A DNA stretch of 64,000 bases from Ligula intestinalis (taxonomy: Eukaryota > Platyhelminthes > Cestoda > Diphyllobothriidea > Diphyllobothriidae): contig JAYGXS010000005.1 of NCBI GenBank assembly GCA_036362985.1, forward strand, positions 55,040,996 through 55,104,995. The letters are read 5' to 3'. The notes beneath the pieces are model-generated. The model saw nothing but the letters and a program-made list of their open reading frames with translations, was not told the DNA's origin and did no database searches. Below are positions 30,257 through 41,558 of the stretch, piece after piece (position 1 is the first letter of the stretch; every line of letters begins with the position of its first letter). The position numbers were made by a program, and so were the translations under genes.

Positions 30257-31315
30257 AGGGTAATTAAGTAAATTAACTATGCGGGTTGGTAGAAAAATAG
30301 AACTGTTGTCAGGACAGGGGGAATGGGGGGAAAGGGGGGTCAAAATCTGCTCACCATTAGGGGGAACTGGTAGTCGGCTGAGGTGTTAAGCTGCTGGCTG
30401 TTTGATTAGCAGTTTTGACCATGGTAACTGCGGCGCCGCGACGGAGTTATTTTGGGCGCACAGGATCGGTTGTCGTAGCCTGATGGCGGCCGCTTCTGCC
30501 GTAGCCAACAGACGCTGTCCAAAATGGGTACCCCAGTCGATTTATCACCAAGAACATGGCTGAAAGGCCGCCAAAACCCTCAGTATTAACAGTAGAAAAC
30601 AAACGAATATTCATCACAGTCCCATTTCAAGGGGACGGACCAAGCGAACTTCTAAGGAGGCGCCTGAGTTAAGCCGTAGCAACTAGCTTCCCAGCAGCCA
30701 ACGCTCACGTACTCTTCTCGACCACTCCCATCCTATACGGAGAGATCAATGATAAACTGCCAGCCCAGACCACCTCAATGTGCATATATTCATTTACCTG
30801 TTCCTGTGGGGCAGGATCTATTAGTCGCAAGAGCCGGCGCTTGTCCGAAAGAGTAAGGGAACACGTACCAGCATGTTAAGGGAAAGGCCAACTTAAAGGT
30901 GTAAATAGTTCCATTCTAGCTCACCTGGTAGACTCAGACCATCGGGTGGATGCCACAAAGGCCCTGATGAATATTCGCTTCTTCTCTGCGGTTGACACTG
31001 CGGGTTTTGGTGGCCTTTCGGTCATGTTCTTGGTGATAAATCGATTGGGGTACCCATCTTGGACAGCCCCTGTTGGCTACGACAGAAGCGGCCGCCATCG
31101 GGCTACAACAACCGATCCTGTGCGGCCAAAAGAACTTCGTCGCGGCGCCGAAGTTACCATAGTCAAAACTGCTAATCAAACAGCCAGCAGCTTAACACCT
31201 CAGCCGAATACCAGTTCCCCCTAATGGTGAGCAGATTTTGACCCCCCTTTCCTCTCCCACATCCCCCCTGTCCTGACAACAGTTCTATTTTTCTACCAGC
31301 CCGCATAGTTCATTT

Positions 31316-31368
31316 ACTTAATTACCTGATGAGAATTATCGAAAACAAACGTATGTTCGCCATTTCCT
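31316..31368 (+). ncRNA. Hammerhead-like ribozyme motif, class I (core intact)
   Basis: Core CUGAUGA at 31326-31332, GAAA at 31341-31344, a 4-bp stem III (AACA with UGUU), cleavage-site C at 31358. The 5' strand of stem I is deleted relative to 30200-30256, so cleavage is doubtful although the core is perfect. Confidence 0.55.
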
Positions 31369-31389
31369 CTTCTGAAATTTTCAATGGAA

Positions 31390-31885
31390 ATTTTCGCGAT
31401 TACGCTTTATTTTGAAAGTAAATGTCAAACATTCTCAGCAAAACTGGCTCCATCCATTGAGACCAAGGGAAAAGGTAAACAAACACTCAAAATTTAGACG
31501 TTTTCATGAATCCCACAGCTATTATGGAAACAGGTTTGATTTAACCTTCAAATTTCCGTTTCTCAACACGTAAGGCAACGTGCTAGGAATGGGAGTATAG
31601 AGTGCTGATATGCCTAAGTACAGCAAGACATATGTCGGAAAGTTTGGCGCATAGTACGGGAAGACTTCACAGCCATTAGTTCGGACTGAAGAGAATGAGC
31701 GACCTCACGAAGAAAGCGATGAGTAAAATGCTTAACCGTTTTTAAGCGTCACTGTTTTATCATATAAGCTAAAAAATATAGGAAATGACGGCAGTTAAAG
31801 AGAGTATTCGGAGGATACGTTTGAAAGTAAACAGACCGTCATGAAGCAAGGCTGCGAAACAACCTGAGAGCAGAGTAATAAGCCT
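31390..31885 (-). mobile_element. LINE-B 3' fragment, decayed
   Basis: It is similar along its length to 5948-6470: 'gtgctaggaatgggagta', 'gtacgggaagacttc' and the 3' UTR 'ttattttgaaag'. Several stops break the reading frame. Confidence 0.65.
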
Positions 31886-31924
31886 CTTAGTTGGATTCGA
31901 AGCTTCTAATCGGTCACTGTGAAC

Positions 31925-32118
31925 CTGTCAATTCCGGCTACGTGGTCTGATGGCGGCCGCTTCTGTCGTAGCCGACAGACGCTGTCCAAAATGGGTAACC
32001 CAGTCGATTTATCACCAAGAACATGGCTGAAAGACCGCCAAAACCCGCAGTGTCAACCGCAGAGAAGAAGCGAATATTCATCAGGGCCTTTTTGGCATCC
32101 ACCCGATGGTCTGAGTCG
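31925..32118 (+). repeat. Third copy of the PLE 2 foldback junction
   Basis: It matches the reverse complement of 30931-31130 continuously, including the point where endonuclease sequence is joined to the inverted arm ('atcagggcctttttggcatc'). It therefore derives from the already rearranged structure. Confidence 0.7.
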
Positions 32119-32877
32119 AAGGGAGCTGTGGTTGATAACGCTGTTCACCAAAACTTCGTTCTTTGTCCTACTCTGTTGATTATATGCACAAAAAACTGTG
32201 TCAGTTATGTTGATTATGATTTTGCCATGCTTACCATTGATGTAAAAATCGGAAACCTCATGCCAACCGAAATTGCTGAAGAGCGCTTGCAAGCAAACCT
32301 TAAATGAAATGAATAGTAGTCATATGACTGGCTTTCGCCTTTTAACACAACAACTGGAAGGTTCTGTGAATCCTATTTTCGAAGCGCATGGTCTACCGTC
32401 AGCGTAACATAATTTTTGCAAGAGTTGGATGATCAGAAGGAAATGGCTCACGGGTATGGATCACGAAATCCCCTAAGCTCCTCTCTGTACTGCTCAAAGG
32501 TAGCCAAGTGTCCGACGTCGGTTTAATACCTTGTCAAGCGGATTTATCTTTTGTACATGAAGACTGCTCCGTTGAAGATTTTTAACATTTGTGCGGTTGC
32601 AGTTGAAGCTCACCATGCAATCACGGAGAGCTCGGATGGCTAAGGACCTCAGCATCTTCAAGAAATCTCAAAGAAATCTCAAAGACATGCAAGTAAGCTT
32701 GTAACCGAAAAGACTGCACTATCCTAAACGACAATATGATCTTATGTCGGTACGTAGTCGCCTGTGCAGACCAAGGCGCCGTAGCGAGATTTACGGTTCC
32801 GTAGTAGGTCCGCCAACGTTCTCTATATTTTTTTGGTTTATGAACTCGAGACAATAATCAAGCTTATAATTTCAAAC
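32119..32877. other. Unassigned spacer
   Basis: No gene or repeat was recognised. A short open stretch near 32222-32307 (MLTIDVKIGNLMPTEI) has weak resemblance to PLE RT motif A but lacks the following SLFT block. Confidence 0.35.
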
Positions 32878-33870
32878 ATTATAAGGATGACGTCAGGTGA
32901 AAGGTTTCTCAGGAGTATCAGACATCTAGAAATGGAGTCAGATGAGATGATGACATCGTTAGCAATGGCCTCCTTATTCACCTACTGTCCAATCAGCCTT
33001 GCTATCAGTACTATTGACAAACTTCTTCAGCAAACGTATGATGAAGTTAATCAACAACTTTAAAGAAAGCACGTCACCGAACTAGTCGCAAGCAAACGGA
33101 ACAACTTTCAAAACTCTAGGATCTTATTAAACTTACTATTTCCTGACATTCAGTTTACAGTGAGGGGAGAAAACTACAGACAGTGGCCCTTCCTTTATGT
33201 ACAGACTGCAATGATTTCCGGTTGGAGTGTAATTACTACGGCATACTGTTGGGTGACGATAACTTAACACATCCTCTGATTCCGAAGAAACAATTCCATT
33301 GCTCATAAGCACAGTTTTATCAGAACTCTCTTCTAACGAGTTCAAATCATTGTAACGATGATGACGAGAAAAAGGGGGAAGTTAAATACCCAAAATCCCT
33401 GTTGACACCTAATAGTTATTCACGATTCCTCCTACGTAAGTGGCAACGAAAGCCTACGCGTGAGCGATCCAACGATGAAAAACCGAAGTTTTCGTTCATG
33501 ACCCGCTACGTGAGGAAGGTTTTGCCGGCGACGGCAAGAATCCTGAACCCTTTTGGGATTGGGGTTGACGCATAAACCAGAATCAACTACCAAGCAGCAA
33601 ACACTGAGACCTAAAGATCGGCTTTCGGAAAAGAAACAATAAGCGGTGGCCTACAGCATACCGTGCCAGCATTGCAGCGAGAAATATGTTGGTCGAACAG
33701 GTAAACACTTCTGCGTATGATTGCATTGCACAGTAGCGTTCCCTTAACTGAAAGGATATATTGCCACTATTTTATGGCCCCACACAACAGGAGAAACAAA
33801 ATTTCATCTTTAGAGACGCAAGAGTAATCGAGCCAACCAATAGCAAACGGCCAGACTGATGCTCAAAAAT
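32878..33870 (+). mobile_element. Penelope-like element 3, heavily decayed
   Basis: MMTSLAMASLFTYCPISLAI at about 32950 corresponds to the PLE block VSFDVTSLFTSIP, and TIDKLLQQTYDEVNQQL continues the family order. Much of the palm is missing. Near 33660, VAYSIPCQHCSEKYVGRTGK is the GIY-YIG core, and the TGETKFHL-like block follows at about 33790. Many stops and deletions are present. Confidence 0.7.
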
Positions 33871-33879
33871 TATTCCTCA

Positions 33880-34390
33880 GTTGGCACAATTAATAGGCCC
33901 TCTGCACGAGGGTACAATCAGTCCCGACGGGGCCGACAGCACTATCGAATAAATCGCGGCTTCGTAAGCAGTTGTCACCGTCATAGCAGGGAGAAATAGA
34001 TAGCCAAAGATCACACAACCGAGCAGCGTCCTACCTACCGATGCGTCCGAACAGCCGCGTGTAAGCCGCACACGAAGCGACAGCTGATCCGCCCAGGGGA
34101 GTGCCTGTAGCAGCCACACCAGTTAATATAATTGGCATGCAGGCCTCGCAACGTCTACGACAGCCGTAAAGAGGACAGAGGTCACACGAGGGCACCAGCG
34201 GATGGGCACGGTGGGGCCACAGCCAGCCGGCTATTTGGCTGGCCGGAATTCTTGTATCAAGCAGGCATATAATAGGAAACAGGCTGCATGCAGAAGCAAA
34301 CACTCCGCCAAGCGGATGAGGGAAACGAGGAAGTTTCCGAAATGTCAGCACCAGTACAGTTGAGTCCAAGAAATCGTCTCTTTTTCTTCT
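33880..34390. other. Unassigned GC-rich stretch
   Basis: There is an open minus frame of 112 codons (34369-34031) without recognisable domain. No splice or repeat support was found, and I treat it as chance. Confidence 0.35.
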
Positions 34391-34399
34391 TTTTCACCT

Positions 34400-34640
34400 T
34401 CTTTGGGAGCATAATGAACGCTGTATGCTTGCCTGCGGGGGCTCTAAGGTAAGCTCCAGGGCCTAAAGAGGCATAAAATCGGTGCGCCTATGGGAGCTAA
34501 GGCTACGACGGTTATGGCCTTAACACCTACAATCTTCCAGACCCTGGTTCCTTAGGAGATTGGAGAGAAGACGGTGGATTGACGAGAGTAGACGGAACAG
34601 TGTATTTTTAAAGTTATGGAAAATTTTCCATTCCATCCGG
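34400..34640 (-). repeat. Dispersed repeat R-D, copy 1
   Basis: It shares 'cctacaatcttccag', 'ccctggttcctta' and 'gaagacggtgg' with copies at 35988-36470 (-), 45885-46330 (-), 50030-50720 (+) and 53140-53410 (+). The plus-oriented copies carry 'aataaact' within the unit, like a transcript end. Confidence 0.6.
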
Positions 34641-35009
34641 CATGGCTGCACGGCCGGAGGGCGCATGAGCGCGCGGCCTCCAACCCGTCTAACTCAGAGC
34701 CAATTTCCAAGTGAGGTCTTTGAGTAGTCGGGCCAGAAGACAGAGAGAAAGATAGCTTTCATTGGCTAGGTCGGCCTGGAGATTTTGGGCAGAGAGGCAA
34801 CTTACGTCGGGCACGCGTGCAAGCTCCCATTCATCGCCTGGTTTTTGAGCGTAGATGCGGGGACCGTGATTGGCTGATCGAGACGTCAAAAACCGCGTCA
34901 GCGAGCCGTTGGGAAAGTGCACTTTGATGCGAGGTAGTCAGCCAGGCACGAGCCGCTACACGCCCACTACCATCATCGTACTCCTAATTCCAACCAAAAA
35001 AATCAACGA

Positions 35010-35165
35010 ATCCGTGGTGCAACGGTAGAATTTTGCACTCAATGGCCAAAAGTCGTAGGTCAGAATCTCGGTGCTAGTCAACCTTATGATTAGGTATGAC
35101 TGGCTAATGACGGCTTGGAAGCCAGAAATGTCCTTTTCGGTGCTACTTCGGAGCATGTGCATCAT
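35010..35165 (+). mobile_element. SINE-2 copy
   Basis: The tRNA-like head has A box GTGGTGCAACGGTAGAA at about 35013 and B-box-like GGTCAGAATCTC at about 35058. The SINE-2 body 'tatgactggctaatgacgg' follows. The tail is diverged. Confidence 0.55.
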
Positions 35166-35398
35166 ACCTTAAGAAACTTGCAGGGCTGGATCCTGATTAA
35201 GATGAATGACGAGCGAGAGCAGAATAGGGGAACAACTTTTGAACTAAATTCGTGGTCTAACAAAGGCAGAAGCAATAGTATCTGAGGTACCGTCTGTCCA
35301 CAACCTTTTATCCAAACAGCCTACACATGGCCAACAGAGGAGAATATCCGAGTTCCAGGAAGTAGTTCAGAGGAAGAAGCGCATGTCTGAGACTATTA

Positions 35399-35439
35399 CC
35401 TATGATTAAGGATTCCCAAGGGAATCCGAAACGTCAGGA
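35399..35439 (+). ncRNA. Hammerhead-like motif, class II (degenerate), PLE 4 pLTR
   Basis: Stem II GGAUUCC pairs with GGAAUCC and is followed by GAAACGUC and AGG. The upstream core reads CUAUGAUUA instead of CUGANGA, so activity is unlikely. Confidence 0.45.
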
Positions 35440-35987
35440 CAATAAACCTCTTGTTCCAGTGATCGCTTCTTCTTCTTCTGAGCCGACAGATGATCAGATG
35501 AAAGTACTTCAAAACTAATCTTACCACACTACGGGAGATGCGCATCCAGTTGATTTTGTCGTGGCACTGGAAGCAGCACTCGTAAGCACAAAGGCCCCAG
35601 AAGCCTCGAAGAACACGATCTGCCAGCGAGTCGCATCTGTCGTCATATCTCACAAGCCGCGCCGAAACATTTCTTCAGCCGAGTCAAAGGCCATTAAGGA
35701 ATTAAAGAAGGAGGATGAAATTATGATTGTTCCAAAGGAAGAAAGGCGGGCAATTGTGATCTCCGACAAGTCGAATTACGTAGCAAAAGCACACGAGCTA
35801 CTAAACGATGGCCAGTCGTACGTAATCGTAGACTCGGACTCCATGAAAACACTCGTGTGCAAATCAATAAAAGCCTGACTCTTACGAGGAACCAGCAGGC
35901 AATATTCGATACCGATTGGCAACAGATAAAACCACAGAATGTGACCATGGCCCGCTTCTATGGTTTACCAAAAATCTATAGGTGTTA

Positions 35988-36470
35988 AAGCCAAGACGGT
36001 TAACCCTAACATCTACGATCTTCCAGGCCCATGGTTCCTTTAGGTGAGGATGGAAGACGGTGGGAAGGCATATTGCTCGGAATAGTTTATTCTGTAGAAA
36101 GATAGAACAGTAGGTTGGGAGAGATTTGGCTATCGGAGCACACGTCCGGCCGCGAGGCGGGCCAGGTCCGAAATAATTTCTGGTGCTAACCATGGCCTCG
36201 AGGTCTGCCCAGAAGGATTGAGCTCACGCCATTGTTGGTCGAGGCCAGAATGGGGGAGACACAGTGTGTGTGTGTTGGCTAGCCGTGAAGGTCGCGCTTT
36301 CGTTTGCGCATAGGCCCGAGACACGCGGGAAGACTGCTTTCGCGCGGGGCCGTATGCTTTGAGTGACCTCGTCTGCGGCATTATGATTTAGGAGGGAGTT
36401 GGGCAGTAGCGACCATCACAAATCCACAAACCAAACGTTCCCTTGTGACCAATCGAGGCACTGAAAGCCA
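35988..36470 (-). repeat. Dispersed repeat R-D, copy 2, inserted in PLE 4
   Basis: It starts right after the YGLPKIYR codons of PLE 4 with 'ggtgttaaagccaagacgg' and contains 'ccatggttcctttag'. The RT frame resumes after about 36470. It therefore moved later than PLE 4. Confidence 0.65.
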
Positions 36471-37770
36471 CGCCCATCCACGTTTTAAATATCTGACGGG
36501 GGCTCAGAACACACTACCGCGTCCTTAACCCGCTTCCTAGAAAAACTCAAAGGCGTCAAAGTATCCCTACATTGAATAATGGTATCTACTGCCATCGTCG
36601 CTCTGTTCACCTCCATCTGTAATGAATTAGCACGAGTCATTAAAGACCTATTGGAGAGGGGATAAGATGAAGAGGAAACATTTGAACGAGCTACTATACT
36701 ACGGCGTAACGACGCATTCCAGGTTTAATGGCCAGGTCTATGAGCAGATTCAGGGAATTCCTCTGGGCCCACCGATCTCGGGCTGTCTCGCTGAGGCGGT
36801 TTTGCAGGACCTAGAAACTCGGGTCTTTCGGTCTCACAGCCCAAAATGCGGAAGACACCTTCGTTATCCTGCGTCGAGACGAGAAACAGACCTTTTAAAG
36901 GACATAAAGCTATGTTTTTCGGAAATCCAACTTACAATGGAGGAAGAAAAGGTTCAAGAAATTCCTGTCCTGGATGTTCAGGTGTAAAGGCAGGAAGACG
37001 GAGCCCTGCAGACTGGTGTCTTCGAAGAACGACAACCACGGTAAAAATTCTCAAATGCAGCAGCAACCACCACCTATCGCATAAACGCAGTTGCGTCCGG
37101 ACACTTTTTCTACGCATCAACACACACTGCAGCACAGAGGCCGAGAAGATGCGAGAGCGTAATACCCTATGGCAACTCTTCCTCTCCAATGGGTACCCAC
37201 GTAGGTTCATTAACAAATGCTTGCACCCAAGGCACATGAATACGGATGGTGAGCAAAACACAAACCACACATCTTGCGTGCCCTGCCCTACGCGAGAGAC
37301 GTCCCCAAGGCCACTGACCGCATGCCCAGACCCCTCAATATTGGCCTTGGTCAAAAGTCAGAGGCCCTACCCGGCGCTTACTTATGCAGCCCAAATGGCG
37401 GCTACCACCTGAGGACACGTCAATGGATTGTTTACCGCGTACATTGTCTAGACTGTCCGGCCAACTACTGTGGTATGAGGGACAAACGACTTAGGTCGCG
37501 CATTCATAAGCACGCTCTAGCCGTAAAGCAAAAAGACACACGATTGCACGTTGCCTCAAAATAACCACCATTTCGAATTCAACAGTGCACAAATAGTCGG
37601 TCGAGACGAAAGCCAAATGGCGAGGGGGATAATTGAAGCCCGGCAATCCGATGCAAATTTGATCAACCGAAGGATCGACTTGCCAGTGCCATACAGAGCC
37701 GTCAGTCACCTACTGGACAAGGCGGCAGGACCAATGAACTCCCAGAAAGTTGATCAATGACCAGTGAACC

Positions 37771-38870
37771 GGAAAGGCCTTTTTAATTTATTTATACACA
37801 ATTTTATTTATCTCCGATGATGCGCTCAAATACGACTGTGAAAAGTCAGATGAGTGAACCATCTTACGCAGAGATCGCCTCGGGTTCCAAGCTTACGCAT
37901 GTTGCCCCTTTTATCAGGGTAAACATGACTGATAGAGAAAAATAAGCCCTGGAGATGAGAACTTCCTACAGAGGAGGATCTCATGGGCATGTTCCTTCTA
38001 CCATATGTTCGACTAAATGTCAGGTGTGCATTGAAAATGTCTGGATTTTCTGAACTTTTCGATTTATCATAATAAAATGCCTGAAAGAGTGCAAATGTGG
38101 ATGTTTTCCCTGAAATGGTTTTTCATAAATAGCCTTCTTAATGCAATAAAAGTCATGCAGTGTACATATAAATATTCTTTCTACATATTTAGGGACATCA
38201 TGTTTCCCCTAATAAAAAGGCTCCCATTATTACCATTCCTGTATGACATATTGTCATGCGTCGTACCTCGGGAATGGGTACCCGTCTGTATGCTGTCAAA
38301 TCACTTTTAGTTGCTATGGCTTTATAGCTGTCATCGGAATCCTTTCAGTTATCAACTTTACTTTTTCTAAATGACAAAACGGTCTTGTAGCGCCGCCTAA
38401 ATATTTAATCCCCGCCAAACTGTCTTATGGAATTTGTGTTTAAATATGTAATGCTTGGTTAACGAGTGAAAATTAATTTCTACTTGTGTTCAAAGTGATT
38501 AAAGAATATTAAATAAATGAGCTAAAAAGAGTCAACTTCTGATGCAAGCGAGATCGTGACAAATCTCGCTTGCATCACACGAACCATATTCTGGACAAGC
38601 TAAGTTTCCTTTGTTGGTCTATCTTTTAAGAGTCAACAACATCAGCATAAACTCCTGTTGCTCAGGAAAATGATGCTTATTAATGCGAATTGAAATGTAT
38701 CGTGGCGGAATTTAATGATAAAGGGAAATTCGACGCTTTATGGGCTGAATTTAACGATTAAAGGAATTTCGGGCTACTGAAAATGGAAAAGTAGGTTACT
38801 ATTTTAAGTCAGAGGCAAATCGGGCCTCTAAAGACAATCGTACCTTCTAAATTACTGCAATCTACCATTC
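37771..38870. other. AT-rich spacer
   Basis: No exon or repeat partner was recognised in this 1.1 kb. A small inverted repeat at about 38545-38580 (around 'gcaagcgagat' and 'atctcgcttgc') could form a hairpin. Confidence 0.4.
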
Positions 38871-38948
38871 GTCTACTTGCATTCATGATAAAGGTACTTA
38901 TTGGTTAAGAGGACACATGATCGAGCACTGGAACGAATGTTGTTTTGT

Positions 38949-38990
38949 CCTGAATTTTTGAGCTCCTGCAGGAGTCCATCGTCAGAGGTG
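38949..38990 (-). ncRNA. Hammerhead-like motif, class II, left arm of PLE 5
   Basis: Minus strand: CCU, CUGACGA, stem II GGACUCC/GGAGCUC, then CAAAAAUUC where its partner at 40326-40365 has CGAAAGCUC. The GAAA core is lost, so this copy should be inactive. Confidence 0.5.
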
Positions 38991-39842
38991 GGAAGAACAG
39001 CAACAAATGGGATGGCTACTTGTGGAGTGTGTACGATAACTAAAATATTGAACATGCAGAAAATAAATAATTGTGTGTTTGTACCGTCGACTCGCCACTG
39101 TGGACTGTGTTAGCCTGTGCCAGTAGGCTAGATGGACATGTTGGGCGGGAATATTTACAGAAATAAAATCGTCGACAAAAAACAAACACAGATTCAAAGG
39201 TAAAATGCGCAGCAGGGAGATGAAAATAAAAGACCGGCTTACGCAGAATGAACAATCTGGTGTAGTATATCGCATCTCATGCCTAAACTGTCCCTTTAAT
39301 TATGCAGGTCAAACGGAACGCATGCTCGGATCTCGTATACGTGAACACAAGCAGGCCGTGTGACTATGCGACGAATCATCACAAGTTGCAGCTCACACCT
39401 ACAAAACAGGCTATGAGTTCAACTTCGCTGCCTTCAAGGTACTCGCCCACGCGGTAAACAAGACGAGCAGAGAATTTATCGAAGCCTGGTCCACGGATGA
39501 GAATTATGTCAACAAATGTGTCGAATTGGCGCTGGCGTACAGGGCCTTACGCTATTGCAAACGATCACATCCAGACGGCCGCCATAATTAATTGGCCCAA
39601 CATCTTCCATACTCACCCATTTTCGGTGCTGATGTGGCCATTTGGCGACCAAGCCTACACAATCCCTCTCCTCTCATCCTCCTTCTCCTATCCTATGGCT
39701 TTGTAACTGCCCCTTCCCCCTTATAACTGTTGCTTGTTTTTGTTGAAGATTGTATTTATGCAAATATTCACAACCAACATGTCCATCTTGCCTACTGGCA
39801 CAGGCTAATACAGTCCACAGTGGCGAGTCAACGGCACAAAAA

Positions 39843-40235
39843 AACACCTTTAAGGTGATCTACAAGGTCTCACCAGATTACCCGAAGTCCCTGGGTCAAC
39901 GGCTGCTGGCAACAGCGGAGGCCACAGCCATTCGCCTGATGAAGCCGGTGTTGTGCGCGCAGAAGAACTTTCTTCAGGCCCCAAGCCTAGCATGGCCAAC
40001 GGCCGCAGAACTGCCAGCATTTTTCACGCGTTCTTTACCCCCTCTCCTAATTACCCTGTCACTACCCCCGTTTTATCAACCCAAACCCCAAGCCCCCATT
40101 CCCAAGACTAAGTTGATTAGAACGATAATTAATTGATTGCTTGTCACCCTGTACCTTCCCCTTCCATATAAATGTAATGGCCCGAAGAGAATTTATCGAA
40201 AGTATACGTATGCTCGCCAACTGTCCTTCTGAAAC
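39843..40235 (+). mobile_element. 5'-truncated Penelope-like tail inserted in PLE 5
   Basis: It encodes TFKVIYKVSPDYPKSLGQRL and LLATAEATAIRLMKPVLCAQ, the C-terminal tail also seen in PLE 6 and PLE 8. An untranslated part ending just after a class I hammerhead motif follows. Both junctions interrupt sequence that is continuous in the left arm of PLE 5. Confidence 0.75.
40170..40220 (+). ncRNA. Hammerhead-like motif, class I
   Basis: Stem I UGGC/GCCA; core CCGAAGA (one change from CUGANGA); CGAAA; stem III AGUAU with AUGCU around loop ACGU; cleavage-site C before GCC. The G-C pair in stem III is G-U in the 44318-44366 copy. Confidence 0.6.
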
Positions 40236-40324
40236 ACACAAATATTGATTTTCTACACGTTCAAAAAATTTAGTTATTGTACACAAGCCACAAGTAGCCA
40301 CCCCATCTGTTGCTGTTTTTATCC

Positions 40325-40366
40325 ACCTCTGACGATGGACTCCTGCAGGAGTTCGAAAGCTCAGGA
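40325..40366 (+). ncRNA. Hammerhead-like motif, class II (best copy)
   Basis: CCU (40326-40328), core CUGACGA (40329-40335), stem II GGACUCC-UGCA-GGAGUUC, GAAA (40355-40358), a two-base-pair stem III (AG with CU), C40362 as the cleavage site, then AGG pairing with CCU. All core positions of the hammerhead are present. One unpaired U precedes stem II. Confidence 0.65.
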
Positions 40367-40430
40367 CAAAATACAATTCACTCTAGTGTTCGATCGCGTG
40401 TCTTCTTTACCAATATAAATACCTGGAATG

Positions 40431-41499
40431 CGAATATTCTCTTTCATTCGTAAAAGTACTTCAATATGCAGTTATTACCACTTCATGTGCCATCCATCGA
40501 GAATCACTGAACGGATCGGCCACATACCTGGACATGGGAATATCTCATTTCCCCGGCCTGCGAGAAGTAAAGGTGAGGAGGAATATGCAACCACCTTATC
40601 TTTAAAAGCAGTGCCCACCCACCTTGTCGATATCTCAGCGCGTGTTACGCGCGCTTATCTGCAGAGCACGGTTTAGACGCGTACTTCGTCAGTTGCATAG
40701 TGGTTTGCTGCGTTTGTTGCCGCTCTAAAGCCAGGTGGATGATCCCCATCCTAGGCGAAGGGGTCGCTTACAGGCTGAGAGGCTTGAAAGGCTGTTACCT
40801 GCGCACACCCCCACTTCGCCCCCCCCCCCCCCCCCCCGCCAGAAAAAAAATTCCCCCCCCCCCCCCCGCTCCCCTGCTCGTCCTCTAGCCAGCGCATCTA
40901 CAGTCGTGAAAATGGGTCATGCGGCGGCAGTTGCGTTTGCGTTGTCACATGCAGCGGCAGCAGCAGCGTCTACGATGTTGGAGAAGCGGGGACAGGTTTA
41001 TGTGCCGCGACTAGTTCTGTGCGTTTGCAAAATTAGCAGCAGCTGACGCAGCTGTAAGGAGGTTCGGTTTTGCCGGTAGGGTTTGTGCACATTCTGAAGG
41101 GAAAACTAGCTATTTTTGCCATCGCAGAGTAATCTATATATATGTGAGAAATATTTACTACAATGCATAAATCTACTTTTCAGCGAGATACTCGGGGGAG
41201 GGGGGTTTGTAAGGCCACCCTGCTTTCAGATGACCATAACTTAATCCTCTTGTAGTGTGCGACGGAGTATGGGGAGGGCTGTGAGTAGTGAACCGTTTTT
41301 AGAGCTCACTAGTCAGTTTATGTACCGTTTATGTAACATTTCGAACAATTTCTTTTGAAAAGAACATGGGTGAGATATTTTATCCGTTCGGTATCCGTTG
41401 TTGATGCTAATTCTGTTGCCGTTTTTCCCCGAAAATCGTCAGCTGTTTACTTTATGAGATCAGCTCGCAAAAGATCACGGAATCTTCAAAGGGAAAGTT
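40431..41499. other. Spacer with poly-C tracts
   Basis: 40818-40841 and 40858-40868 are nearly pure C. GCG/GCA-rich sequence follows at 40918-40980. An open plus frame across them (PPPPP) is a product of the tract. No gene was found. Confidence 0.45.
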
Positions 41500-41517
41500 T
41501 TGAAAAGTTAATTTGTT

Positions 41518-41558
41518 AGGTAAAGTATACTTTTCGGCAAATCATCTTCAGGGCCATA
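41518..41558 (-). ncRNA. Hammerhead-like motif, class I, left arm of PLE 6
   Basis: Core CUGAAGA (N7=A), a weak stem II, CGAAA, stem III AAG/CUU around UAUA, and UU-H as the site. The stem I 3' side reads ACC against GGC, one mismatch compared with the right arm. Confidence 0.5.

Larger units (their letters stand above)
30199..31372. mobile_element. Penelope-like element 2 within a 400-bp-arm foldback
   Basis: From 30509 the plus strand encodes a PLE C-terminal region: NGYPSRFITKNM, TSMCIYSFTCSCGAG and HLVDSDHRVDATKA, with in-frame stops near 30668 and 30877. The left arm (30199-30617) and the right arm (30966-31372) are inverted copies. They cover the hammerhead region, a G-rich stretch and the start of the coding part. 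The GIY core is mutated to GSISRKS, so the endonuclease is dead. The spacer between the arms carries the rest of the endonuclease. Confidence 0.75.
35397..37770 (+). mobile_element. Penelope-like element 4, interrupted by R-D
   Basis: A pLTR-like block with a class II hammerhead motif (35399-35439) is followed by the N-terminal part (35561-35985: VPKEERRAIVISDKSNY, then MARFYGLPKIYR). After the R-D insertion (about 35988-36470) the palm resumes with VALFTSI and YEQIQGIPLGPPISG near 36745. HLSHKRSCVRTLFLR follows near 37070. The GIY-YIG domain runs 37430-37750 (IVYRVHCLDCPANYCGMRDK; IIEARQSD with the catalytic Glu). Several frameshifts occur. The family motif GxPMGS reads GIPLGP here, and the catalytic YVDD is lost near 36860. 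Confidence 0.82.
38885..40430 (+). mobile_element. Penelope-like element 5 with split inverted arms
   Basis: The left arm (38885-39155) is inverted relative to 39768-39842 plus 40236-40430. Between the arms, 39236-39590 encodes a GIY-YIG domain: VVYRISCLNCPFNYAGQTER, LGSRIREHKQAV, stop, SSQVAAHTYKTGYEFNFAAF, FIEAWSTDE with Glu. The RT is missing. The right arm is split by a 5'-truncated PLE fragment (39843-40235). Confidence 0.75.

Noticed and set aside
34031..34369. 112-codon minus frame in a GC-rich stretch
   Set aside because: No domain, no splice support, and the composition explains the openness.
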